From: Candidatus Bandiella numerosa | GTDB taxonomy: Bacteria > Pseudomonadota > Alphaproteobacteria > Rickettsiales > Midichloriaceae | Direction of reading: 5' to 3' | Assembly: GCF_029981845.1 (NCBI RefSeq) | Contig: NZ_CP104164.1 | Coordinates: forward strand, 806,001-870,000 | DNA length: 64,000 nt | Shown here: piece by piece, positions 18,016-27,982 of the stretch | How the letters are laid out: each line of letters begins with the position of its first letter | How positions within the stretch are numbered: the first letter of the stretch is position 1 | Translations under genes and position numbers: made by a program | The notes under the pieces: generated by a model | Seen by the model: only the letters and a program-made list of their open reading frames with translations | The model's database searches: none | Told to the model about the DNA's origin: nothing

Positions 18016-18247
18016 CATAAAAAGTCCTTCGATAAGAGTTGGTGTGAATAAAGGTAAAACATACTATTGGTGTGGGTGTGGATTAAGCAAGAAACAACCT
18101 TTTTGTGATGGGTCGCATAAGGAAGATAAGCAAGGAAGGAAGCCAATTACATATACAGCTTTGGCTGATAAATTCATATTATTTTGCACCTGTAAAGAAA
18201 CGCAGTTACCACCTATTTGCGATGGCACTCATAAAAAAATAGAGTAA
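18008..18247 (+). CDS. CDGSH-type iron-sulphur protein
   Basis: A 79-residue protein with two CDGSH-like motifs. The first reads CGCGLSKKQPFCDGSH and the second CTCKETQLPPICDGTH. Each supplies three Cys and one His for a 2Fe-2S cluster, as in the MitoNEET-related family with tandem motifs. Likely roles are redox or cluster transfer. It overlaps the ProQ/FinO gene by 8 bp. Confidence 0.93.
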   Translation: MSSIKSPSIRVGVNKGKTYYWCGCGLSKKQPFCDGSHKEDKQGRKPITYTALADKFILFCTCKETQLPPICDGTHKKIE

Positions 18248-18278
18248 AATGTATAACAAAAACAGTGAGGTATAAGTA

Positions 18279-19277
18279 ATGTTTTTATCAGAATATTTGA
18301 TGTTTTTATTTAAAACATTAACGATTGTAATAAGTATAGCTTTAATAATAATTACATATTTTTATATAAAATCAAAACTTAAGAAAAGCAAAGATGATGG
18401 GGTCTTGATTATAAAAGATTTATCTCGTCATTATTATGAGTTGAAGTTACAGATGCTAAAAACTCTTTCTTCCAAACATAAAATTAAAGAATCAATTAGA
18501 GAATTTAAAAAAATCTTAAAAGAGAAGAAGGGAAAAGAGGATAAACAAAATACGTATGTGCTTAAATTCAATGGCAATATTAAAGCCACGGCTGTGGAAT
18601 CATTAAAAGAGGAGATTACAGCAATACTTTCTATTGCGCATAAAAGTGATAAAGTTGTTCTAGTATTAGAATCACCTGGTGGCACAGTAAGTGGATATGG
18701 ACTTGCTGCATCTGAATTAAGTAGAATAAAAAACAAAGGGATCCAATTAATCGTCATTGTGGATAAAGTAGCTGCAAGCGGAGGTTATATGGTGGCGTGT
18801 ATGGGTAATCAAATTATTGCAGCGCCATTTGCAATAATTGGCTCCATAGGAGTTGTGTATCAACTACCTAACTTTAATCAATTACTTAAAGATAAGGGTA
18901 TAGAATATGAACAAATCACTTCTGGCAAATATAAAAGAACTGTAACAATGTTTGGTAAAAATACAGATGAGGATCGTAGGAAACTGCAATTAGAGCTAGA
19001 AGAAATACATAATCAATTTAAATCATTAATAAAAAAACAACGTCCAAGTGTAGATATAGAAAAGATTTCTACTGGAGAATATTGGTTAGCTGAAAAGGCC
19101 AAGGAATTAAAATTAGTAGATGATTTAATGACTAGTGATGAGTATTTGATGAATCTTCATGAATCTGGTAATAATATTTATCAGATTGAATACAAAAAAG
19201 AGCCAAGTTTAATGAATAAATTATCAATAGCTTGTAATAATGTTAAAGATATTCTACAGACAAAATATAATATTTAA
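18279..19277 (+). CDS. sohB: SohB/SppA-like S49 membrane serine protease
   Basis: A 332-residue protein with one N-terminal transmembrane helix (about residues 8-30) and an S49 peptidase domain. The ESPGGTVSGYG segment, the nucleophile Ser167 in AASGGYM and a lysine in SGKYKRT (residue 217 or 219) form the Ser-Lys dyad. Members degrade signal peptides or membrane-associated fragments, with the active site on the periplasmic side. Length is that of a single-domain SohB. The next gene (DUF445) follows closely on the same strand. Confidence 0.88.
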   Translation: MFLSEYLMFLFKTLTIVISIALIIITYFYIKSKLKKSKDDGVLIIKDLSRHYYELKLQMLKTLSSKHKIKESIREFKKILKEKKGKEDKQNTYVLKFNGNIKATAVESLKEEITAILSIAHKSDKVVLVLESPGGTVSGYGLAASELSRIKNKGIQLIVIVDKVAASGGYMVACMGNQIIAAPFAIIGSIGVVYQLPNFNQLLKDKGIEYEQITSGKYKRTVTMFGKNTDEDRRKLQLELEEIHNQFKSLIKKQRPSVDIEKISTGEYWLAEKAKELKLVDDLMTSDEYLMNLHESGNNIYQIEYKKEPSLMNKLSIACNNVKDILQTKYNI

Positions 19278-19298
19278 ATCTGTTTCAAATTTATTAAT

Positions 19299-19940
19299 AT
19301 GATGGATAAATATAAAATAAAGGAAACTTTGAATGATATTAAAAGCTTATTCAGTAATATGTCCTTTTTAACAAATTTAATAGCATTGTACGTACTTCTA
19401 TTAGGTTATGTTAGTCCGTTTTTCTCTAGAGAATTACAAAACACAGGATTATTTGCATTATCTGGAAGTATAACAAATTGGCTAGCAATCCATATGCTAT
19501 TTGAAAAGATTCCATTTTTATATGGATCGGGCATTATTGAATTAAGATTTAAAGATTTTAAGAGTGGGATTAAGGATTTAGTAATGTGCCAGTTTTTTAA
19601 TGAAGATGAATCTAATAAATTGCTTAGCAGAATTAATAAATTAGTTATCTCAAATTTAGAATCAACAATAGATTTTGGATCTTTATATAAGCAATTGGTG
19701 GGAGCGATTATCTCTTCACCTGCAGGAAGTATAATTGCAATGATGGGTGGTAAATCAGCATTAGAGCCATTAAAAGCACCAATCATTAATAAGATAAAAG
19801 ATTATATTAAAGAGCTTTCAAATTCTGATCTAGATATTAATAGTGATAATACAGAGTCGTTTATTTTAGAAGTGGATAAAATAATTGCTGTGGTTCCATG
19901 CGACGCAGACACTACTTGCGCCATAGCAACTAGGTTATGA
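19299..19940 (+). pseudogene. DUF445 membrane protein, interrupted by IS110
   Basis: The frame encodes the N-terminal part of a DUF445 protein, with a first hydrophobic segment (about residues 22-40), ALSGSITNWLAIHMLFEKIP and the following helical region. Family similarity ends near residue 198 (EVDKII). The rest of the frame is read from the left end of the IS110 element. The C-terminal membrane anchor is missing, so the protein is broken. The lost 3' part was not found on the other side of the IS cluster. Confidence 0.75.
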
Positions 19941-20114
19941 AGCTAAGGCGAAAGGAGTAACAACAGGGAAACCCTGAAAAAATGATAATAACCTCCTTCC
20001 AAAAAAGTCTAAAGTTGGATGGTATCTTAGAAAAACCTAAATAATAGGTTTATTCTGTATTCACATGGTTAGCTTTAAACTTTTAATATTAAACATTAAT
20101 TTAGGAGATATAAT
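19941..20114 (+). ncRNA. Candidate IS110 bridge-RNA region
   Basis: The non-coding left end contains short hairpins (CAGGG-AAA-CCCTG; AAACCTA-ATA-TAGGTTT type) and ends with a good AGGAG site before the transposase. IS110-group elements are known to encode their target-specifying bridge RNA in this region. That knowledge, rather than a covariance match, is the basis for the call. Confidence 0.35.
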
Positions 20115-21092
20115 ATGTCAAACGCAATATTAGGAATAGATGTAGGTAAAGCTGAAATTGCAGTAGCTTTACTTATAAATAACAACGCTACTAAGAAAGA
20201 AATCTTTAATAACAATGATAAAGGGTTTAAAAGCCTTAATAAATGGCTTAAACAAAAGAAAGTTTCTACCTTAAAAGCTTGTATGGAAGCAACAGGAAAT
20301 TATAGTAATAATATAGCTGAATTTTTATACAATAATGGACACGAGGTATATGTAGTAAACCCAGTTTGTATAAAAGCTTTCGCTAAAAGCAAGTTAATTC
20401 GTACTAAAACTGATGCAGTTGACGCTTTGGTTATAGCCCAATACGCTAATATTACTGAATTAATTCCATATAAATCACAAACTTCTGCTGTTAAGGAATT
20501 AAAGGCTTTGCATCGTTGCTTAGATGATTTAAAGGGACAGTGCGTTCAAATCTCCAATCATCTGGAGTATAAGGAACATGTACCAAAGTCTGTAACTTCT
20601 ACATGGAAAAGATTACTTAAAGACTTTAAAAATGAGATGAAGAGTATTGAAAAATCATTAGATGAGCTATTTGAAAATAATATAGAACTTAAGCAACGTA
20701 GAGATAATTTACAAACAATTCCTGGTATTGGCAAAACGACAGCTACCTCTATTTTAGCTGAATCTCCTGACCTATCGTCTTTTAAAAGCCCAAGACAATA
20801 TGCGGCTTATGCTGGTCTTGTTCCTAAACACAGAATATCAGGCTCTTCTGTGAGAGGTAAAGCTAGATTATCCAAACTAGGCTCTTCTAAATTACGCAAA
20901 GCTCTTTATTTGCCGGCTGTTGTTGCTAAAAATCACAATCCTATTTTAAAAGCTTTTTCTGATAAATTAAAATCAAAAGGCAAACATAATATGGTTATCA
21001 TAGCTGCAATTATGCGAAAACTTCTACATATCTGCTTTGCTGTTATTAAAAACAATTCTGCTTTTGATCCTAATTTTATTCCCTCAAAATGA
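20115..21092 (+). CDS. IS110-family transposase (DEDD type)
   Basis: A 325-residue transposase with normal family length. The N-terminal RuvC-like DEDD domain has D9 (LGIDVGK), E58 (MEATGNY), D100 and D103 (TKTDAVDA). The middle is a coiled coil, then PGIGKTTATSIL of the C-terminal Tnp_20 domain, and a candidate catalytic serine in SGSSVRGKARLSKLG near residue 243. The gene appears intact. An AGGAG site lies upstream of the ATG. A decayed partial copy is at 26862-27208 on the other strand. Confidence 0.93.
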   Translation: MSNAILGIDVGKAEIAVALLINNNATKKEIFNNNDKGFKSLNKWLKQKKVSTLKACMEATGNYSNNIAEFLYNNGHEVYVVNPVCIKAFAKSKLIRTKTDAVDALVIAQYANITELIPYKSQTSAVKELKALHRCLDDLKGQCVQISNHLEYKEHVPKSVTSTWKRLLKDFKNEMKSIEKSLDELFENNIELKQRRDNLQTIPGIGKTTATSILAESPDLSSFKSPRQYAAYAGLVPKHRISGSSVRGKARLSKLGSSKLRKALYLPAVVAKNHNPILKAFSDKLKSKGKHNMVIIAAIMRKLLHICFAVIKNNSAFDPNFIPSK

Positions 21093-21122
21093 TGATATTT
21101 TTGTTTGACTTTTAAGACGGTA

Positions 21123-21894
21123 TCATTTTTCCATTTTCTTGTCACCCTCCATTTTAAATTTTGGTGTAAAGTTTTTACGGTAAGATTCACCATCTAACAC
21201 TATACGATATGCTTTATTAATAACCCTATCAAGTGCGGCATTAGCCCATAACTGGATCAAAAAATAACTCCATCCATTTCTCAATCTTCCTGTTTGTTGT
21301 GATTATCAAGCTTGATTTTATATGAGTTGACGCTATTAAATCATATAAATCAGAGGATTGCTCTGCAGATAGTGGTTTGAGGCCAAAATCATCTAAAATT
21401 AACAGATCGAATTTTGCATACCGCTTGAATAATTTATCATGCATTTCATCTGCTCTGGCTCGATAAAATTCATTAAGAAGCTCATTAGTAGCTACAAATT
21501 TCACTTTTTTATTCTTTTGACATGCAAGCATACCAAGAGCTTGAGATAAGTGAGTCTTCCCAGTACCTACAGGGCCCATGATAATGATGTGGTTTCTTTC
21601 TTTGATAAATTTACCAGTCATTAGATCATTTATAGCATGCCTAATCTGCAGAGAATATCGATTCATATCAAAGTTTATAAATGTTTTTACTTCTTCAAAT
21701 TTAGCAATATCAATACGTCTTTGTAATGCATGTTGTTCAAGAGTTTCCAGCTCATCTTGAAATAACCTTGCCAATAACTCTTCATATGACATAGAGCTCT
21801 CTTTTGCTTGTTGTAAACGACTTTCTAATGTATCCAGCATTCCGTATAACTTTAGAGATTTAGCTAATTCCCTAAGCTGTAGCTCATTAGACAT
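21123..21894 (-). pseudogene. istB: IS21 helper ATPase IstB, frameshifted
   Basis: The frame encodes IstB residues 1-217, with Walker A GPVGTGKTHLSQ and Walker B LLILDDFG, the AAA+ ATPase that helps IS21 integrate. Near 21240 an extra G shifts the frame (observed ATGGGCTAAT instead of ATGGCTAAT). The normal C-terminus (ANAALDRVINKAYRIVLDG) continues in another frame to a stop at 21123. It overlaps istA by 8 bp, as is usual in IS21. One-base sequencing error is possible, but the partner istA is also broken. Confidence 0.85.
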
Positions 21895-23382
21895 AATTTA
21901 CCTCCATATCAGAAGTATATTCATCTGCCGACCTTACATATGCAATTTCCTCTAAGTTTGCAGATTTACCAACTAAAGGATTAACGCTACCAATTTTATC
22001 TAGCTTATTAGATAAAATTTTGCGTAATGATTCATAGCTATAATTATTATATTGATTAGCACGCACACATGCAGCTTCTAATCTTTCTTTACCATATTTA
22101 TCGGCCAACCTCAAAATGGCTTGTGCTTTGCGCAAACCCACTTTTGTACCATGATTGAGAGTATACTTAATTGTTTGATGCGCTGCGTTTCCTATAGTTG
22201 ACGCTATTTCTAGGCAAATACCTGGGGTTTTTTCTAGATATTCCAATACTGCTTTCGGGTAATCTTGTAAATCTGTAATCCACTGTCCTTTACCAAAGTT
22301 TCTTGGATGAGTTTTTATGATTTTGTGCCTATAATAAGCAGATACTGTTTTAAGGCCAATACGAACACTAATCTCTTCACCTATATACCGTGTCGGAACA
22401 GAATAAAAGTTACCTTTAATAACAAAATGATGGTCTCTATGCACTTTAGCAATACTCCATTATGCTATATCAAAAAATCCTGATGGTAGAGCAAGTAATT
22501 TTACTTTTTCCTCCTGCTCAAAAAGCTCTATAGGCTTTTTTCCAGTACTGCTACATATACGATGTGAAATTTCAGTACTACACCATTTTAATGCTTCAAT
22601 ATTTGCAGCATTAATATCTATATAGCTTCTGCCAGCAATTAACTGCTCTTTGACAATTCTAATTGAGCGCTCTACCTTTCCTTTATGCTCTGGTTTATAT
22701 GCCTTCGCAGGATCAATTGCAAATCCGTAAAATCTTGATAATTCTGCATAAGTCTCATTTATTGTTGGATCATAAATATCTGGTTGTATGCATTAATATG
22801 AAGCTGTGACCACGTTACCTGATTCTGTGAAAAAACAAACTCAACGTAGCGATGACGACTATGAGATAAAGTCATAACAAACGCGTAAGTTTTGCGCAAA
22901 TTACCCTCATTATTCCTCATCATCCCCACATATCCAAAATCTACTTGTCCTTCTTGACCGGGATTGCTTGTTAAATGCACAGTATATTTTTTAGAATTTG
23001 CAAAATTATTCTTTATGAATCTGTTTACACTTCTTTCACTTACATTCAACCCTTCTCCAGCTAATAATCTCTGAATTTGAGTATGTGTTATATTACGTTC
23101 ATTAAGCCAGACGGCTATTTTATCTTTATATACATTAAGATCTATCATTATTAGGTCCTTATTCTTGCTTGTCCCATTGACAATTTCTTGAACCTTTATG
23201 GCTATCTCATTTAATAAATTTTCATCAATATTATTATTTAATCCTTTTTCTTTAGCCAATGTTACATATTTACCAACAGTTTTCCTACATATCATACATG
23301 ATTTAGAAATCTGTCTGTTACTAAATCCTTTTGTACTCTGATATAATATTTCTCGTATTGTTGCCATATTGTATATCCTCAT
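21887..23382 (-). pseudogene. istA: IS21 transposase IstA, decayed
   Basis: The N-terminal part (23382-22759) has the helix-turn-helix and the first catalytic Asp (GQVDFGYVG). It then loses frame after LHINAY. About 25 residues expected there, including the second catalytic Asp region (IVIDNLK-type), are missing. The next readable part (PDIYDPTINETYAE through KPEHKGKVERSIR, which holds the third catalytic Glu) ends in an in-frame TAA at 22460-22462. The C-terminal domain (from MHRDHHFVIKG at 22444) follows in the same frame. A deletion plus a nonsense codon make the transposase inactive. Confidence 0.85.
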
Positions 23383-23439
23383 TAAAATTAATCTTTTTTA
23401 GTTAATATTTATTATTAACTAAGCGTTTTTAATCACTTC

Positions 23440-23530
23440 TAAAGTGGAGGTCTTACTTGGCGCTGGGGTGGGTCATTTAGTTTGGCGCTAAATTAACTTT
23501 TGTGGGTTGTTTTGCTTGGCGCATGACACA
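23440..23530. repeat. IS21 left-end internal repeats
   Basis: Three spaced copies of TTGGCGC (in CTTGGCGCTGGGG, TTTGGCGCTAAA and CTTGGCGCATGACA) match the multiple terminal binding sites of IS21-type ends. The outer end is near 23528, where the resolvase remnant begins. The opposite end of the IS is missing. Confidence 0.6.
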
Positions 23531-23820
23531 CAACTACCGCTTCTGGCAAGCTTATATTTAATATATTTTCGTCACTTGCTCAATTTGAAAGAAAACTAAT
23601 ACAAGAAAGAACAAAAGCTGGTCTTAAAGCTGCTAGAGAAAGAGGGAAAAAAGGTGGAAGAAAAAAAACGCTTGCTTCAGATCTAAAAGTTTTAACTGCA
23701 AAGAAAATATATCAAAATCATAAAATGAGCATCAATAATATATGTAATATTCTAAAAATTTCCAGAGCTACTTTTTACAGATATATTGCAATACCTGACA
23801 AAGATATTTCCTTAGCGTAA
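23527..23820 (+). pseudogene. Serine resolvase/invertase C-terminal remnant
   Basis: An open stretch without a start encodes the second half of a serine recombinase: TASGKLIFNIFSSLAQFE, RERGKKGGRKKT and a Hin-like helix-turn-helix ending SRATFYRYI. The catalytic N-terminal domain is gone, cut off exactly at the IS21 end, so IS21 insertion or a later deletion broke the gene. The missing half is not in the window. Confidence 0.8.
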
Positions 23821-23911
23821 CTTTTCGTTCCGTTGATCGTCATACCCCTATAAGAGAGACATTTTCAATATAAAAATATATAAATAATGTAATAAAATAT
23901 TGGTAAAAATT

Positions 23912-24222
23912 ATGAGCAAACAAAAAAGTTGCACAAAAGAGTTTAAATTCAGAGTTGCAATAGCCGTTGAAAACAGCGAAGCTAAATGATAAAAGGAGAT
24001 TTAACAATTGCCGAAATAATTTCAAAATATCAAGTACCAAGATCAGTTTTGAGTAAATGGAAAAAGCAGCTAATAGACAATGGTCCTGAAGTATATAAAA
24101 AAGGCAATCAGCCAGTGCAGGCGTATAATAATGGTAATATGGAGAAATTACATGCAACGATAGGAAGGTTAAAAGTAGAAAATGATTTTTTGCAACAAGC
24201 CTCATCAAAGTTGATGTTATAA
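23912..24222 (+). pseudogene. IS3-family OrfA, frameshifted
   Basis: OrfA starts at 23912 (MSKQKSCTKEFKFRVAIAV) and hits a stop near 23983. The helix-turn-helix continues in the next frame (IKGDLTIAEIISKYQVPRSVLSKWKKQ) to 24222. The shift lies at AGCTAAATGATAAAA. OrfA of IS3 elements binds DNA ends; the programmed frameshift of the family occurs at the end of OrfA, not inside it, so this one is a mutation. Confidence 0.8.
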
Positions 24223-24233
24223 AGAGGCGTAAA

Positions 24234-25070
24234 ATGATAAATACAGAACATCAACAACTGAGCGTGAGGAGGCAAAGTGAGCTTTTAAAAATAAATAGGT
24301 CGATGATATACTATGAGGAATCAGATAAAAGTGAAAACTTTGTATTGAGCAATAAGATAGCTGAAATATACTCATCATATCCCATATATGGGTATCGTAG
24401 GATAACAGCAATGTTGGCAAGAGAGAATATAGAAGTAAATCATAAGAGAGTGCAAAGATTAATGAGAGAAATGGATTTATATGCCATATATCCAAGACCT
24501 AATACTAGCATTAAAAATAAGGAACATGCAGTATTTCCATATTTATTAAAGGGCTTAGTACTAATAAAGCCTCATCAAGTTTGGCAGGTTGATATAACAT
24601 ATCTAAGGACTACAAAAGGTTTTATGTATTTAGTAGCAATAATAGATATGTATAGTAGGATGATTGTAGGCTATAGGCTTAGTAATAGTTTATGCACTGA
24701 AAGCTGCAAATCAGCATTAGAAGATGCCATACTAAAGTATGGTGCACCTGTAATATTAAATAGCGATCAAGGCAGCCAATTTACTAGTTAATCTTGGGTT
24801 AAAACTTTAGCGCATTATAAAATTAAGATTAGCATGACTGGTAAAGGTAGGTGCACTGATAATGCTTACATTGAAAGATTATGGAGGGCTTTTAAATATG
24901 AAGGTTCTTATTTGTATCAGTGGAACACTGTAGAAGATCTAAAGTCCAATATTCCTAAGTGGGTATATTGGTATAATTATAATAGACCGCATCAATCATT
25001 AAATTATAGTACTCCAGCTGAGACTCTATATAAAACTTATAGTAGTAATAATTGTAATAGTTTTTATTTG
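24234..25070 (+). pseudogene. IS3-family OrfB transposase with in-frame stop
   Basis: This rve-fold integrase has D1 in WQVDITYL, D2 in SDQGSQF and E in YIERLWRAFKYE. An ochre codon at 24789-24791, right after SQFTS, interrupts the frame. The same frame then continues through the catalytic Glu to the end (RPHQSLNY, TPAETLY). The terminus is approximate because another IS3 fragment abuts it. Readthrough aside, the transposase is inactive. Confidence 0.85.
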
Positions 25071-25075
25071 AATTT

Positions 25076-25428
25076 TCACTTTTTTAATATATCTCGTTCT
25101 ATTTGTAGTTTCTTTATCTCCTTCTCTAAAATCCTTTTTTCCTTATCTATAGCATTCATATTGCCATTCCCTGGGAACGCTATACTTGCAGATGATGTTT
25201 CTTCTAACCTCTTTTTCCATTTACTAATTGAATCTACACTTACACCAAGACTTTTAGCTGCCTGAGTCAAGCTATATGCTCTTTCAGTTACCAACTTTAC
25301 TGCCTCTACTTTAAATTCTTCGTTATATCTTTTTCTTGTATTGTTACTCATTTTTACAACTCCTTTTTTAGTTATTTTACTTTATCAGAGTTGCTTAACT
25401 TTTACTCTTGTTTTTGGGGTTCACTTCA
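25076..25428 (-). mobile_element. IS3-family 5' fragment with OrfA
   Basis: The minus-strand frame 25351-25076 encodes an OrfA of a second IS3 subgroup (KRYNEEFKVEAVKLV, LTQAAKSLGVSVDSISKWKKR, then a leucine-zipper helix ending IERDILKK). Upstream of it lies a terminal repeat reading TGAAGTGAACCCC at 25428-25416. OrfB and the other end are missing, so only the 5' ~350 bp remain. It abuts the first IS3 tail to tail. Confidence 0.8.
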
Positions 25429-25563
25429 CACTTCAAACCATAATGATTTTGCTGCTCATTAGCCCAATATGTTATGAACTTGCACACATGATAAATTTCA
25501 ACTTTACAAACTATTTTTATAATTATAGACTTCTAGAAGAGTTTCATAAATGTAGTGATAATC

Positions 25564-26580
25564 ATGCATAAACTTGGGAACATCATAATCATTGTTGGAC
25601 CTAATTCTAGCGGTAAATCTGCTATTACATCATCAATAGCTGCAAGTAAATATAATTTTAAACCAATTAATACAAAAGTTATAGAAGCGCGAGCAAAGGC
25701 GGCATTTGGTAATTTATTTTTTCATGAAACACTTAGAAAAGCCAGTGATTACCTTGATAAAAAAGTGGAAAATGTAAGGGAATTATTATATTTGCGATAT
25801 AATGTGATTAAGGATAAAAAATTCATAGAGTTAACTAGTGATCTGGACAATGTTTCAGATTGCTCAGAGTTTTACTATGATATACTTTACAATGATTATT
25901 TTAATGAAACTATTAATATTTTGAGTCAAGGTAATAATTGTATTATAGATCATAATATATTTTTATCCTCCGTTGGTAGACAAAGATTTTTTAAAATTTT
26001 CAAAAATTTAAAAAAACGCATCAAAATAATAGAAATATTCGCTCCACTCCAGAAATATTATAGTAATTTAGTTAAAAGAAATAATAGGTTCTATGAATTT
26101 GCTGATACACATACTGATGGTAGTGAATTAATCAAAGCTATTAAAAAGCATGATCAATCTGTTGGCAGAGCAGATTTATCATTTAGACGTCCATTAAGGT
26201 CGTTAGAGATATGGAATGAACATTTTGCTTTTACCAAAAAGACTCCTAAAGATACTAGTCTGGTATTGCAGAAACTAAAAGGCAATGAGCTTAAAAAGAT
26301 TATTAACTCAATTATTAGTGATCATAAGAAGTTGCTAGATTACTTAATTACAAAAAAGATACCTGTAAGTTTTTCGATTAACAAGGAATTGAAACCCCCG
26401 AAGATTAGCAGATATTTGGATATCAATAATGAAAAAGAAATTTTTGTTGTGAAAAAAAAGTGGGTTAAAAATGACTACCTACTCAATACAGCAAGTATTA
26501 TTGATATAGAAAATTATACTAAAAGTGACATTCTCAACAATTTAGTGGAAAGATTATTTCCAGATATAAATGCAAGTTGA
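25564..26580 (+). CDS. P-loop kinase-like protein, paralogue 1
   Basis: A 338-residue cytosolic protein. It opens with a beta strand and a Walker A motif GPNSSGKS (residues 11-18). Further conserved points are CIIDHNIFL (near 125; Asp as a likely Walker B or catalytic base), RNNRFYEF (near 172) and FRRPLRSLE (near 207). All four recur at nearly the same spacing in the gene at 32552-33991, so the two are paralogues of one family. The fold resembles small-molecule kinases such as chloramphenicol phosphotransferase and zeta toxins. The substrate is unknown. ATG at 25564 is preferred over GTG at 25555, because the paralogue has the same leader length. The gene lies downstream of IS elements and beyond the Tn3 from the NRPS operon. 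Confidence 0.65.
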   Translation: MHKLGNIIIIVGPNSSGKSAITSSIAASKYNFKPINTKVIEARAKAAFGNLFFHETLRKASDYLDKKVENVRELLYLRYNVIKDKKFIELTSDLDNVSDCSEFYYDILYNDYFNETINILSQGNNCIIDHNIFLSSVGRQRFFKIFKNLKKRIKIIEIFAPLQKYYSNLVKRNNRFYEFADTHTDGSELIKAIKKHDQSVGRADLSFRRPLRSLEIWNEHFAFTKKTPKDTSLVLQKLKGNELKKIINSIISDHKKLLDYLITKKIPVSFSINKELKPPKISRYLDINNEKEIFVVKKKWVKNDYLLNTASIIDIENYTKSDILNNLVERLFPDINAS

Positions 26581-26739
26581 AAACCACCTACAACAGATGT
26601 TTTTTAGAATTAATAAAGTAAATTTAGAGTGAAATTATGAAGAAGAAAAATGTAGTACCAAAATAGCACCAATAATGCAAATATTGGAGGAGTAATGATA
26701 AGTATAGATAGTAAAATAAAAATATATCTATGTATATAA
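26581..26739. other. Short AT-rich spacer
   Basis: No gene or repeat was recognised between the P-loop gene and the IS chimera. It contains two short stop-rich frames only. Confidence 0.4.
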
Positions 26740-27208
26740 AAAACCTTTTGTAGTCCTTAGATATGTTATATCAACCTGCCAAACTTGATGAGGCTTTATT
26801 AGTACTAAGCCCTTTAATAAATATGGAAATACTGCATGTTCCTTATGCTCCAGATGATTGGAGATTTGAACGCACTGTCCCTTTAAATCATCTAAGCAAC
26901 GATGCAAAGCCTTTAATTCTTTAACAGCAGAAGTTTGAGGTTTATATGGAATTAATTCAGTAATATTAGCGTATTGGGCTATAACCAAAGCGTCAACTGC
27001 ATCAGTTTTAGCACGAATTAACTTGCTTTTAGCGAAAGCTTTAATACAAACTGGGTTTATTATATGTACCTCGTGCCCATTATTGTATAAAAATTCAGCT
27101 ATATTTATTACTATAATTTCCTGTTGCTTCCATACAAGCTTTTAAGGTAGAAACTTTCTTTTGTTTAAGGCATTTATTAAGGCTTTTAAACCCTTTGTCA
27201 TTGTTATT
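26740..27208 (-). pseudogene. Chimeric IS110/IS3 transposase fragment
   Basis: Reading on the minus strand from 27208, the sequence is the IS110 transposase from about residue 32 (NNNDKGFKS) to SNHLEHKEHA, with a one-base insertion near 27110. At TAAGGAACATG it switches to IS3 OrfB (AVFPYLLKGLVLIKPHQVWQVDITYLRTTKGF). Both parents carry this 11-base sequence (20570s and 24520s), so microhomology-mediated joining is likely. The left end is cut exactly at the Tn3 terminal repeat. Non-functional. Confidence 0.85.
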
Positions 27209-27246
27209 GGCCCCAGGTTAATAAACGTTCGGAAATGGCAATGAGG
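27209..27246 (+). repeat. Tn3-type terminal inverted repeat, left
   Basis: Matches the reverse complement of 32189-32226 with a single T/C difference, and matches 1328-1365 exactly in reverse. Length of 38 bp is typical of Tn3-family ends. Confidence 0.9.
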
Positions 27247-27274
27247 TTCCATTTAGTATAAAAAGATGCGGCAC

Positions 27275-27982
27275 TCATACTGGAAAATTGTTAATAATTT
27301 TGTTATATTCATTTTGCGCATCTGTTATTGATAATTTAGAATATATTTCTAATGATTTCCTTGAATCATGTCCAGAATAAGGTTGTATTAAAGCATCATC
27401 AACCCCTTGCTTTTTCATCCATGTAAACAAAAAGTGTCGTAATTTATGTGGAGATATAGACCTGTCCATTCCAGCTGATTTTGTGTAATTCATCAATATT
27501 TTTCTGATTCCTCTTTCTGAATAATGCTCTCTTCTTACAGATTCGAATAAATATTTCCATTCTTTTTTTTCTGCAGCACTTATATGCATTGCTAGTACCT
27601 CTTTAAAAGTTTGCGGGAATGGCACGACTCTATCTTTATTACCTTTTCCATTCATAACCTTTATAGTCCCACTATCTAAATCAACATCTTCTATTTTAAC
27701 TTTTACCAATTCTCCCACTCGCATCCCTGTATATAATAATACTTTAATAATTACCATATTTTGTATGTTTTTTGAATTCCACACCTCTTGATAGTATCTT
27801 TTGATCTCTTTTTCTGTAGGCACATATGGTAACCTCTTAGCTTCCTTCTGCACCTTTACATCTAATTCTTTTCTTAGATACTTAAATATTTCTTTTAGAT
27901 AAAAATAATCAGGCCTTTCCTTTCTTAATTGCTTAGCTAGTTGTTTCGCTTTTAATGGAGCTGAAGTTCGAGTGATACTCAT
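27275..27982 (-). CDS. Tn3-borne tyrosine recombinase (TnpI-like)
   Basis: A 235-residue tyrosine recombinase with all catalytic residues: R88 (YTGMRVGEL), H179 and R182 (HKLRH), H205 (SGHDS) and the nucleophile Y214 (LEIYSKL). It is shorter than XerC/D and near the size of Tn4430 TnpI. In such transposons it resolves the cointegrate formed during replicative transposition, at an internal site. The ATG overlaps the tnpA stop, so the two are co-translated. Its last 82 codons also exist at 1051-1299, fused to msrB. Confidence 0.85.
   Translation of the reverse strand: MSITRTSAPLKAKQLAKQLRKERPDYFYLKEIFKYLRKELDVKVQKEAKRLPYVPTEKEIKRYYQEVWNSKNIQNMVIIKVLLYTGMRVGELVKVKIEDVDLDSGTIKVMNGKGNKDRVVPFPQTFKEVLAMHISAAEKKEWKYLFESVRREHYSERGIRKILMNYTKSAGMDRSISPHKLRHFLFTWMKKQGVDDALIQPYSGHDSRKSLEIYSKLSITDAQNEYNKIINNFPV

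Larger units (their letters stand above)
19890..21122 (+). mobile_element. IS110-family insertion sequence
   Basis: This element interrupts DUF445 on the left and abuts a decayed IS21 on the right. It comprises a left non-coding region of ~220 bp, an intact transposase gene and a short right end. No terminal inverted repeat is obvious, as expected for IS110. Borders are approximate: left from loss of DUF445 similarity, right from the IS21 istB stop at 21123. Confidence 0.7.

Noticed and set aside
23840..24208. A 122-codon minus-strand frame
   Set aside because: It is antisense to the decayed IS3 OrfA and has the hydrophobic composition of a shadow frame.
25341..25571. A 76-codon hydrophobic frame on the plus strand
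   Set aside because: It runs through the terminal repeat of the IS3 fragment in reverse and into the leader of the P-loop gene. No start signal or family resemblance is present.
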